DNA from: RUG754 sp964345365
GTDB lineage: Bacteria; Bacillota; Clostridia; Peptostreptococcales; Anaerovoracaceae
Assembly: GCA_964345365.1 (NCBI GenBank)
Contig: CAYFQR010000004.1
Coordinates: 1 to 46,757 of the forward strand
Length of the DNA stretch: 46,757 nucleotides
Reading direction: 5' to 3'
The notes under the pieces were generated by a model. It did no database searches, was not told the DNA's origin, and saw nothing but the letters and a program-made list of their open reading frames with translations. The position numbers and the translations under genes are program-made. Shown here piece by piece: positions 40,086 to 46,757 of the stretch (position 1 is the stretch's first letter; each line of letters begins with the position of its first letter).

Positions 40086-41654
40086 ATGAAAAGTAAATTA
40101 AACCTTGATCCGAAAGTGGTGGATAGCGCACGTCAGCATGCGGCTAATATCGCTCGTGACATGCAGGATTTCATTTCAAGACACACTACGGTGTCTACTG
40201 AAAGAACTATCCTAAGACTTTTAGGAGTTGACGGAGTGGACGATGTCGACAACCCGCTTCCGAACGTTTTAGTTGACCAGATTAAAGAAGCAGGCGGACT
40301 TCCTACGGGAGTCGCATACTGGTTAGGAAACGCAATGGTGCAGACAGGCAAGACTCCTCAGGAAATCGCAGAAGAGGTCGGAGCAGGTAAGCTTGAACTC
40401 ACGAAGCTTCCTACCTGCACACAAAAAGAGGCGGAAGAAGCAGTAATGCCTATCGTTCATGAAACTCTGAAAAAAATCAGGACGCAGTCACAGAACAGAC
40501 TTGACTATCTCAAGAGACTCGGCGAAGGACCGGAGCCTTACCTCTATGTTATCGTAGCTACGGGAAACATCTATGAGGACGTTCTTCAAGCGCAGGCGGC
40601 CGCTCGTCAGGGAGCGGACATCATCGCTGTAATAAGAACCACCGCACAGTCGCTTCTTGACTATGTCCCTTACGGTGCGACAACGGAAGGTTTCGGCGGA
40701 ACATACGCTACACAGGAAAACTTCAGAATCATGAGAAAAGCACTCGATGAGGTCGGTGAAGAGGTCGGAAGATACATCAGACTCTGCAACTATTCATCAG
40801 GAATGTGCATGCCTGAAATCGCAGCAATGGGAGCACTCGAAAGACTTGATGTTATGTTAAATGACGCCATTTACGGCATACTTTTCAGAGACATCAATAT
40901 GCAGAGAACCTTAGTTGACCAATTCATGAGCCGTGTTATCATCGGATATTGCGGTATCATCTTCAACTCGGGAGAGGACAACTACCTTACTACAGATGAC
41001 GCTTATGAAGCAGCACACACTGTAACCGCATCTCAGTTCATCAATGAGCAGTTCGCCGTACTTGCCAATATCCCTGAAAGGCAGATGGGACTCGGGCACG
41101 CATTTGAAATGGACCCTAAGACAGAGGACGGTTTCCTATATGAACTTGCGCAGGCTATGATGGCAAGAGAAATCTTCCCTAATGCAAGACTGAAATATAT
41201 GCCTCCTACTAAGTTCATGACAGGAAATATCTTCATGGGTCACATTCAGAACGCATTGTTCAATCTCGTATCCATTTGGACGGGACAGTCACTCCAGCTT
41301 CTCGGAATGCTTACGGAAGCAATTCATACACCGCATATGCAGGACAGATATTTGTCCATCGAAAACGCACAGTATATCTTCAATAATGCTAAACATATCG
41401 GTGAAGAAGTTGAATTCAGAAAAGACGGTATCGTCCAAAGAAGAGCACAGGATGTTCTCCGCAAGGCTGATGCCCTGCTCGCAGAAATCGAAAAAGAAGG
41501 GCTCTTCCCTACTATCGAAAAAGGTAAGTTCGGCGGAGTTAAAAGACCGAGAAACGGCGGACATGGACTTGAGGGTGTTTGCGCCAAGGGTGAAAACTAC
41601 TTCAATCCGTTTATTCCGCTTATGCTTGTGCATGAAGAGGGAGGTTTACAGTAA
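40086..41654 (+). CDS. kamD: Lysine 5,6-aminomutase alpha subunit
   Basis: With KamE it moves the terminal amino group of beta-lysine to carbon 5, using adenosylcobalamin and PLP. The 522-residue subunit is the TIM-barrel, substrate-binding partner. It opens LNLDPKVVDSARQHAANIAR and contains PYLYVIVATGNIYEDVLQAQ, DIIAVIRTTAQSLLDYVPYG and TTEGFGGTYATQENFRIM (given in parts), all characteristic of KamD/OraE-type subunits. The start follows AAGGAGAAAAAGG. The stop overlaps the kamE start by one base, so subunits are made together. Confidence 0.95.
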   Translation: MKSKLNLDPKVVDSARQHAANIARDMQDFISRHTTVSTERTILRLLGVDGVDDVDNPLPNVLVDQIKEAGGLPTGVAYWLGNAMVQTGKTPQEIAEEVGAGKLELTKLPTCTQKEAEEAVMPIVHETLKKIRTQSQNRLDYLKRLGEGPEPYLYVIVATGNIYEDVLQAQAAARQGADIIAVIRTTAQSLLDYVPYGATTEGFGGTYATQENFRIMRKALDEVGEEVGRYIRLCNYSSGMCMPEIAAMGALERLDVMLNDAIYGILFRDINMQRTLVDQFMSRVIIGYCGIIFNSGEDNYLTTDDAYEAAHTVTASQFINEQFAVLANIPERQMGLGHAFEMDPKTEDGFLYELAQAMMAREIFPNARLKYMPPTKFMTGNIFMGHIQNALFNLVSIWTGQSLQLLGMLTEAIHTPHMQDRYLSIENAQYIFNNAKHIGEEVEFRKDGIVQRRAQDVLRKADALLAEIEKEGLFPTIEKGKFGGVKRPRNGGHGLEGVCAKGENYFNPFIPLMLVHEEGGLQ

Positions 41655-42448
41655 TGGCAGATAAAAAGACAGCTAACAGCAGTGTTGATTTAACCAAAGT
41701 TAAGCCGTACGGCGACACTATGAATGACGGCAAAATGGAGCTTGCCTTCACTCTCCCTGTTCCTTACGGTGAAGAAGCGGAAGAGGCGGCTAAACAGTAT
41801 GTTAGGAAGCTTGGTTTCGATGAGCCGAGTATAACATATTATCATGAGTTGGCGCCGGGATTCACATTCTTTGTTGCATACGGATCCGCTCAGCAGACGA
41901 TAGACTATACGGCAATCAAAGTTCCTAAGGTTGAAGGTAATGTGCTCGACAGAGTTGAGTGCGGCGACTGGATAGGCGAAAACATCGGAAGAGACATCGT
42001 TTTGGTAGGTGCTTCCATAGAATCCGACGCACATACCGTAGGAATCGACGCTATCATTCAGATGAAGGGCTTCCATGGTCATTTCGGGCTTGAGAGATTT
42101 AAGAATGTCATCCCTTATAACATGGGTTCTCAGGTTCCTTGCGAAGAGCTCATCGCTAAGGCAAAAGAAGTAAATGCAGACGCAATTCTCGTTTCCCAGA
42201 CGGTAACACAGAAGGACATACACATTATGAACCTGACCAAAATGGTTGAACTCATGGAAGCGGAGGGACTTCGTGACAAGATGATACTTGCATGCGGCGG
42301 CCCTCGTATATCTCACGAGCTTGCACAGGAATTGGGATATGACGCGGGTTTCGGCCCGGGCAAATATGCCGAGCATGTCATGTCGTTCGTTATGCAGGAA
42401 GTACAGAAGAGAGGCTGGGAGAAGAAAGCGAATATCGCTGACAGATAG
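41654..42448 (+). CDS. kamE: Lysine 5,6-aminomutase beta subunit
   Basis: This is the cobalamin- and PLP-carrying subunit. The B12 motif DxHxxG is D125-A-H127-T-V-G130 (SDAHTVGIDAI), with H127 expected to ligate cobalt. K138 in IIQMKGF, eleven residues on, has the spacing of the lysine that holds PLP in the open form of the known enzyme. A Rossmann-like B12 domain follows (DAILVSQTVTQKDIHIMN, ILACGGPRISHELAQELG). The 264-residue length is normal. Its TAG stop ends the kdd-kam run; a separate promoter for atoDA follows. Confidence 0.95.
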   Translation: MADKKTANSSVDLTKVKPYGDTMNDGKMELAFTLPVPYGEEAEEAAKQYVRKLGFDEPSITYYHELAPGFTFFVAYGSAQQTIDYTAIKVPKVEGNVLDRVECGDWIGENIGRDIVLVGASIESDAHTVGIDAIIQMKGFHGHFGLERFKNVIPYNMGSQVPCEELIAKAKEVNADAILVSQTVTQKDIHIMNLTKMVELMEAEGLRDKMILACGGPRISHELAQELGYDAGFGPGKYAEHVMSFVMQEVQKRGWEKKANIADR

Positions 42449-42486
42449 TCTCAACGGTAAATTGTCATAAATTGTCTGTCGACTCC

Positions 42487-42515
42487 TTGACTTAATGCTT
42501 CAAAAAGTGTACGAT
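42487..42515 (+). promoter_or_regulatory. Sigma-70-type promoter for atoDA
   Basis: TTGACT (42487-42492), 17 bases, TACGAT (42510-42515), 51 bases before atoD. This suggests the CoA-transferase genes can be expressed without the sigma-54 promoters. Confidence 0.5.
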
Positions 42516-42565
42516 TAGGCATATCGGCAGAGTTTATAAAAATTATAGGAAGGTGAAATATTACT

Positions 42566-43298
42566 ATGATTAACAAAATTAAAACTGCGCAAGAAGCAGT
42601 TGCAGGCGTTAAAGACGGTATGACCATCATGGTAGGCGGATTCCTCGCTACAGGTTCCCCTGAAATCCTCATGGATGCGTTAGTGGAGAAGGGCGTTAAG
42701 CACCTTACGGTTATCGCTAACGANNNNNNNNNNGGGACTTGCTGAAGGACAACCGGCAGGCGAGTTCGCAGGAAAAACTTCCCGCGGAGTCGGCAAGCTC
42801 TTAGACCACCACATGGTTGACCACATTATAGCCTCACATCTTGGAGTTAACCCTAGATTAAATGAGCAGTTTGCAGAAGGAACGCTCAAATACACTTTAG
42901 TTCCGCAGGGAACCTTAGCTGAAAAAATCAGAGCTGCAGCATATGGACTCGGCGGAGTTCTCACACCTACAGGGGTAGGTACACCTATGGAAACTGTGCT
43001 TGATGAGTTAGGAAGAGAAAAGAGAGTCATCGAAATAGACGGTAAAAAATACCTCTTTGAGATGCCGCTTCACGCAGACTATTCATTTATCAGACCATCG
43101 GTTTCCGATAAATTCGGTAACTACTATTGCTATAAAGCAACTAAGAACTTTAACTATGTTATGGCGGGAGCTTCTAAGGTTACTGTTACCGCACCTGAAA
43201 AACTCGTTGAAATCGGTGCAATCGACCCGGATATCTTCGCAGTTTCCGGCACATTAGTAGACATTATAGTGGAAGGAGAAAAGCCATGGCAGATTTAA
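42566..43298 (+). CDS. atoD: CoA-transferase alpha subunit, split by an assembly gap
   Basis: With AtoA this forms a family I CoA-transferase. Beside the lysine genes the likely reaction is butyryl-CoA plus acetoacetate giving acetoacetyl-CoA plus butyrate. The N-terminus MINKIKTAQEAVAGVKDGMT, then MVGGFLATGSPEILMDAL, and the later HIIASHLGVNPRLNEQF are typical of the alpha subunit. Ten Ns at 42724-42733 interrupt it after VIAND; beyond them the frame differs and resumes at GLAEGQPAGEFAG. Only a few residues seem to be missing. The start follows AGGAAGG. It overlaps atoA by 13 bases. Confidence 0.92.
42724..42733. other. Assembly gap (10 N) inside atoD
   Basis: Ten undetermined bases; the coding frame differs on the two sides, so the true length is not ten. 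Confidence 0.95.
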
Positions 43299-43942
43299 AA
43301 GAAAGAATCGCAAAACGTTGCGCAAGAGAATTTAACGACGGTGATTTCATCAACTTAGGTATCGGTTTACCTACGATGGTAGCAGGCTTTATTTCGGATG
43401 AAATAATGGTTACATGCCACTCCGAAAACGGATTTGCGGGAATCGACTCAATGGCCGATGCTTCCAACCTCGACGTAGATATCATCAACTCCGGCGGTTC
43501 ATATGTTACCGCATTCCCGAGAGTTAAGTTCTTCGATACCGCCGAGTCCTTCGGGCTTGTAAGAGGCGGACATGTTAAGGCTACAGTACTCGGTGCTATG
43601 GAAGTTGCCGAAAACGGAGACCTCGCCAACTGGATTGTTCCGGGCAAGAAGGTTGCCGGAATGGGCGGAGCTATGGACCTCTGCACAGGTTGCCCTAACG
43701 TAATCATCACCATGCTCCACACTCAGAAAGGAGCACCTAAGATTCTTAAGGAATGCACCCTTCCTCTTACGGCGGAGAAATGCGTCACCAAGATAGTCAC
43801 CGAGATGGCTGTTATCGAAGTCAGAGAAAACGGGCTTTGGGTTACGGAGCTTCATCCTGACTTCACATGGGAAGAATTACAGGCTGCTACTGAAGCAGAG
43901 CTTCACAAAGACCCTGACATGAAGCCATATAATGAAAACTGA
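43286..43942 (+). CDS. atoA: CoA-transferase beta subunit
   Basis: The catalytic subunit of the AtoDA-type transferase. The glutamate that forms the CoA thioester is E47 in TCHSENGFAGID, and the INLGIGLPTMVAGF segment and GGHVKATVLGAMEVAENGDLAN are characteristic (given in parts). At 218 residues it is of normal length. The start follows AAGGAGAAAAGCC inside the end of atoD, so the two are coupled. A terminator follows about 30 bases after the stop, closing the lysine region. No acyl-CoA dehydrogenase or crotonase gene is present in the window to complete butyrate formation. Confidence 0.95.
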   Translation: MADLKERIAKRCAREFNDGDFINLGIGLPTMVAGFISDEIMVTCHSENGFAGIDSMADASNLDVDIINSGGSYVTAFPRVKFFDTAESFGLVRGGHVKATVLGAMEVAENGDLANWIVPGKKVAGMGGAMDLCTGCPNVIITMLHTQKGAPKILKECTLPLTAEKCVTKIVTEMAVIEVRENGLWVTELHPDFTWEELQAATEAELHKDPDMKPYNEN

Positions 43943-43970
43943 TTATCTGAGCAGTAAGATAAAGTAAATG

Positions 43971-44010
43971 AAAATCCCTTGGCTGAGTACTTTTCGGCTG
44001 AGGGGTTTTT
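43971..44010 (+). terminator. Intrinsic terminator of atoDA
   Basis: AATCCCTTGGCTGA pairs, with several wobble pairs, with TCGGCTGAGGGGTT, followed by TTTTT. The last T of this run also begins the -35 of the next promoter. Confidence 0.7.
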
Positions 44011-44037
44011 GACTTTTTGTATCTGTTATGATAAACT
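44009..44037 (+). promoter_or_regulatory. Promoter directly before the G5/3D gene
   Basis: TTGACT (44009-44014), 17 bases, TAAACT (44032-44037). A TATGAT at 44027-44032 is an alternative -10 with poor spacing. Either puts the start within about six bases of the ATG at 44045. Confidence 0.4.
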
Positions 44038-44044
44038 TCAAAAC

Positions 44045-45184
44045 ATGATTGATTACAGAAAAGGAAAAATAGAGAAAAAACTATTCATATGTTTTGACAA
44101 AGCGGTGGATTTTTTGTCGAGGGCGGCAGAGTGGGCATCTGAACATAGAATCGCTTATGTGGGGATTCTGGTGACGATATTCGCGGTTTTTTTAATTGGA
44201 GAACATGCCTACATGCATAGGACTAAAGAATTGATTGTGCTTACGAATATGAATCCGGGCAGGATGACTGCGACATATACCACGACGGAGTATGAACTGT
44301 GTAAATTCTTAGATAGTGTTGACATAGGTTATGAGGAAGGTATAGACAGAATAAACTTTAAGCCGGACGACAGACTTTACGACGGTATGGAAATAATTAT
44401 AGACGAACCTATTGAGCTAGAGCTCAGCACTAAGGATGAAACCTATACATATAGCGCAGTACCGCCGTTTACATTAGGTGAAGCGATTTCAGCACTAAAA
44501 ATAGACCTTGGAGAGCTTGACAGGGTGGAGAGGATTTTCGACGAAAAAAGTGCTCATGAAACCTCATTATATGGTGCGGAGCTCGCAAGCGGAGAAGATT
44601 TCTTAAAAACGGAATTCGTAAAAGACAGCCGTGTCAGGATAATAAGGGTCACACAAGAAGAGGTTTCGGAGATTAAGAAGATAGATTTTGAAACCGTATA
44701 CGAGAATGATAAAGAAATGGCCTTCGGAAGCTCTGAAGTGACCAGGGAAGGTAAGAAAGGGGAAAGAGAAAAACTCTGGCTTGTAACCAAAGAAGACGGC
44801 AAGAGAGTATCCAAGGAGCTTATACACAATAAAGTAATAAAGAAACCGCAGAAAGAAATTGTACACTTCGGCTATAAAAAAATAGGAGACCTTCCGGAAG
44901 GCGTAGAATATGTTAAAAAAATAAGTCATGTTAAGGCTGTTTCATATAACTACAGCTCGCAGCGCTACGGTTCATACGGCCTGCCTTGTCATTACGGTAC
45001 GATAGCGGTCGATAAAAAGCTGATTCCTCTCGGAACCAAGGTCTTTGTCGAAAACTACGGATATGCCATAGCAAACGATGTCGGAAGCGCCATAAAAGGC
45101 AAAAAGATAGACCTTTATATGGAGGACTTCCATCAATGTGTAGTCTGGGGCGCGCAATGGGTTGATGTGTATATTTTGTCATAA
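44045..45184 (+). CDS. Membrane-anchored G5 and 3D domain protein (YabE-like)
   Basis: A 379-residue protein with a short basic N-terminus and one membrane helix or uncleaved signal (about 36-52, IAYVGILVTIFAVFLIG). The rest lies outside the cell. Two DUF348-like repeats come first. A G5 domain follows (VTREGKKGEREKLWLVTKEDG and VIKKPQKEIVHFG), then a C-terminal 3D barrel with the three aspartates in IAVDKKLIPLGTKV, IANDVGSAIKG and KIDLYM. Such proteins are thought to act as lytic transglycosylases or cell-wall remodelling factors related to resuscitation factors. No ribosome site precedes ATG 44045, and the promoter abuts it. An in-frame TTG at 43979 lies in the terminator and is unlikely. 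Confidence 0.87.
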   Translation: MIDYRKGKIEKKLFICFDKAVDFLSRAAEWASEHRIAYVGILVTIFAVFLIGEHAYMHRTKELIVLTNMNPGRMTATYTTTEYELCKFLDSVDIGYEEGIDRINFKPDDRLYDGMEIIIDEPIELELSTKDETYTYSAVPPFTLGEAISALKIDLGELDRVERIFDEKSAHETSLYGAELASGEDFLKTEFVKDSRVRIIRVTQEEVSEIKKIDFETVYENDKEMAFGSSEVTREGKKGEREKLWLVTKEDGKRVSKELIHNKVIKKPQKEIVHFGYKKIGDLPEGVEYVKKISHVKAVSYNYSSQRYGSYGLPCHYGTIAVDKKLIPLGTKVFVENYGYAIANDVGSAIKGKKIDLYMEDFHQCVVWGAQWVDVYILS

Positions 45185-45202
45185 TCTTCACACAATTATT
45201 TT

Positions 45203-45231
45203 TTGACACATGCCGCGGCTATTGGTATAAT
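45203..45231 (+). promoter_or_regulatory. Consensus sigma-70 promoter for the acyl-CoA synthetase gene
   Basis: TTGACA (45203-45208), 17 bases, TATAAT (45226-45231): a perfect match to consensus and the strongest promoter in the window. The predicted start is near 45238. Confidence 0.85.
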
Positions 45232-45239
45232 ATTTACAT

Positions 45240-45308
45240 AGCCATATCAAATAGAATGGCTGAACAATATCATGCATACATGATGTAACAGCTGTGAAGG
45301 TTGTTACA
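45240..45308 (+). promoter_or_regulatory. Structured leader of the acyl-CoA synthetase gene
   Basis: Two inverted repeats lie in the leader: AGCCAT/ATGGCT (45240-45245, 45256-45261) and TGTAACA/TGTTACA (45284-45290, 45302-45308). A promoter this strong usually needs control, so either could be an operator or an RNA element. No known riboswitch core is recognised. Confidence 0.4.
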
Positions 45309-45349
45309 GAGAATTATATCAATCAGATAAACACAGAAAGGGAATTAGC

Positions 45350-46757
45350 ATGGAAAACAATTCAAATACACCGGTAAGGATACCCCTGCCTGCACTTAAG
45401 CCTATAAAAGAATCTCCGCTTTATGAGAATATGAGAGATTTGATTGCAGGATGTACGAATGAATATGGTGATGATATTGCCTTTATAATTAAGACAAAAA
45501 AAGAAACCTCAAGTTCACCTGCGGAGTACATAAGAAAGAACTTCTATGATGTTCGGGATGATATCAACTTACTCGGTGCAGCTTTACTAAAAAGAGGTTA
45601 CAAGGGAAAAAGACTTGCTGTAATATCAAAAAACAGATACGAGTGGGTTTTGACGTATTTTGCACAGCAGGGAGGACTGGGTATAGTTGTCCCTCTCGAC
45701 AAGGATCTTCCGTATAATGAACTCAGCAGCTGCATAGAGAAGGCAAAGGTGGACATACTCGTCTTTGACAGCGACCGCCTTCCGCTCGTAGAGAAACTTA
45801 AAGAAGACCCCGCATTCAATAAGCTCATCTATATATCCATGGATAACGATGAGGGTTATGAGCATATAAGTGATCTTCTTGAAGAATCAAAAAACGAGCT
45901 GCAGCTCATTGAAGAGTACAAGAATCTTCCTGTGGACAAGGATGTGCTTTCGATTATACTTTTTACTTCCGGCACATCCGGAATAGCTAAGGCGGTAATG
46001 CTCTCGCAGTATAATGTTACACATAATATTTGGGCGACGATGACCGTAGAAGATTTAAGGAGAGGCGATATCAATATGGCGTTTCTCCCGTATCACCATA
46101 CATTCGGGGCAACCGGACAGATAATGATGATGGCGGCCGGTGTTACGACGGTGTTCTGCGACGGTCTTAAATACGTTCAGAAGAATATGGTCGAATACAA
46201 GGTTACAATGTTCATCTGCGTGCCGCTTCTTATTGAAGCTATTTACAAAAAAATAATGGCCGAAGTAACCAAGCAGGGAAAACTCGGCAAATTAAACAAG
46301 GCACGCAAGGTTTCCCGCTTCCTGATGAAGATGGGAATTGACGTGAGAAGAAAAATATTCTCGGAGATAATAGATAAATTAGGCGGCGGGCTCAGATTCA
46401 TGGTAAGCGGCGCTTCACCGCTTGACCCTGTTGTAGCCGAAGGTTTCTATGACTTCGGGATGTCGGTAGTTCAGGGATATGGACTGACGGAGACCTCGCC
46501 GGTTATTGCGTCGGAGAACTCATGGTTCTATAATTTCCGCTCAATCGGCGGAACTGTTAACGGAGTGGAGGCAATGATCGAAAACCCTGATGAAGAGGGA
46601 ATAGGAGAACTCATTGCAAGAGGTCCTAACGTGATGCTCGGCTATTATGAGAATCAGGAGGCTACCGATGAGACGATAATTGACGGGTGGTTCCATACGG
46701 GAGACCGCGCCTGCATCTCGGAAGACGGCAAAATTGTGCATAGAGGCAGGCAGAAGA
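45350..46757 (+). CDS. AMP-forming acyl-CoA synthetase, cut by the window end
   Basis: The gene starts at ATG 45350 after AAAGGGAATTAGC and stays open for 469 codons to the last base. It activates a carboxylic acid to an acyl-CoA through an acyl-AMP. The ATP-binding motif is ILFTSGTSGIAKAVMLS (about 202-218). It is followed by AFLPYHHTFGATGQ, the VQGYGLTETSPVIA motif and GWFHTGDRACISEDGKIVHRGR. The arrangement resembles long-chain fatty acid-CoA ligases, but the chain length accepted cannot be told. The C-terminal lid domain with its catalytic lysine lies beyond the window. Confidence 0.9.
   Translation, partial: MENNSNTPVRIPLPALKPIKESPLYENMRDLIAGCTNEYGDDIAFIIKTKKETSSSPAEYIRKNFYDVRDDINLLGAALLKRGYKGKRLAVISKNRYEWVLTYFAQQGGLGIVVPLDKDLPYNELSSCIEKAKVDILVFDSDRLPLVEKLKEDPAFNKLIYISMDNDEGYEHISDLLEESKNELQLIEEYKNLPVDKDVLSIILFTSGTSGIAKAVMLSQYNVTHNIWATMTVEDLRRGDINMAFLPYHHTFGATGQIMMMAAGVTTVFCDGLKYVQKNMVEYKVTMFICVPLLIEAIYKKIMAEVTKQGKLGKLNKARKVSRFLMKMGIDVRRKIFSEIIDKLGGGLRFMVSGASPLDPVVAEGFYDFGMSVVQGYGLTETSPVIASENSWFYNFRSIGGTVNGVEAMIENPDEEGIGELIARGPNVMLGYYENQEATDETIIDGWFHTGDRACISEDGKIVHRGRQK

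Overview
The window reads as part of a chromosome from an anaerobic, amino-acid-fermenting Clostridia-type Firmicute, and probably comes from a draft or metagenome assembly. The evidence is a tandem glycine riboswitch ahead of a glycine-cleavage operon with split GcvPA/GcvPB, a lysine-fermentation cluster (kal, kdd, kamA-E, atoD/atoA), Firmicute-type ribosomal-protein leaders, strong AGGAGG-like ribosome sites and intrinsic terminators with U-tracts. Three runs of exactly ten N (5296-5305, 12575-12584, 42724-42733) each interrupt one gene; the frame differs on either side, so they are assembly gaps of unknown true length. I saw no tRNA, rRNA, CRISPR array, prophage or IS element. Species placement (for example Anaerovoracaceae or Peptostreptococcales) is only a guess.

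Layout. 1-850: a small hypothetical gene and rpmE with a structured leader. 930-7500: glycine catabolism (riboswitch, gcvT, gcvH, gcvPA, gcvPB, a 64-bp repeat array, lpdA). 7500-13040: a probable minus-strand small RNA, a tiny membrane protein, then translation and nucleotide genes (prfA, a TsaC/Sua5-type gene, rpiB, upp, tyrS). 13230-14380 (minus): rplM-rpsI with leader and promoter. 14500-19300: an AspT/YidE-like transporter, a decayed sigma/anti-sigma pair, truA, dCMP deaminase and a TagO/WecA-like transferase. 19330-25270: a TetM-like GTPase fused to a YacP/Rae1-like NYN nuclease domain, a PhzF-like protein and a RocB-like M20 peptidase. 25340-31510: mtnA, an EamA transporter, scpA, scpB, rluB and pyk. 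31540-43940: lysine fermentation. 43970-46757: a G5/3D cell-wall protein and a truncated acyl-CoA synthetase.

The lysine region is the most striking. KamA makes beta-lysine, KamD/KamE make 3,5-diaminohexanoate, Kdd oxidises it, Kal deaminates 3-aminobutyryl-CoA to crotonyl-CoA, and AtoD/AtoA recycle CoA. The cleavage enzyme Kce is not in the window. Between kal (minus) and the plus-strand genes lies a sigma-54 activator whose N-terminal third is a degenerate copy of Kdd itself, fused to an AAA+ domain (GAFTGA) and a C-terminal helix-turn-helix. Good -24/-12 promoters precede both kal and kdd. Upstream of each is a pair of GAACC-N6-GGTTC palindromes, and in both places the two members are exactly 31 bp apart. 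I infer a dedicated circuit in which an enzyme-derived sensor domain reads a lysine-pathway intermediate. The kamB-like gene is broken by an in-frame TAG.

A second theme is short tandem duplication: 64-bp units after gcvPB, a copied lpdA 3' end, 79-bp units before the TetM-like gene, a 39-bp duplication inside truA and a 30-bp array inside the RocB-like gene. MtnA, the Sua5-type protein and the PhzF-like protein also carry extra non-conserved loops, so several housekeeping proteins here are longer than usual.
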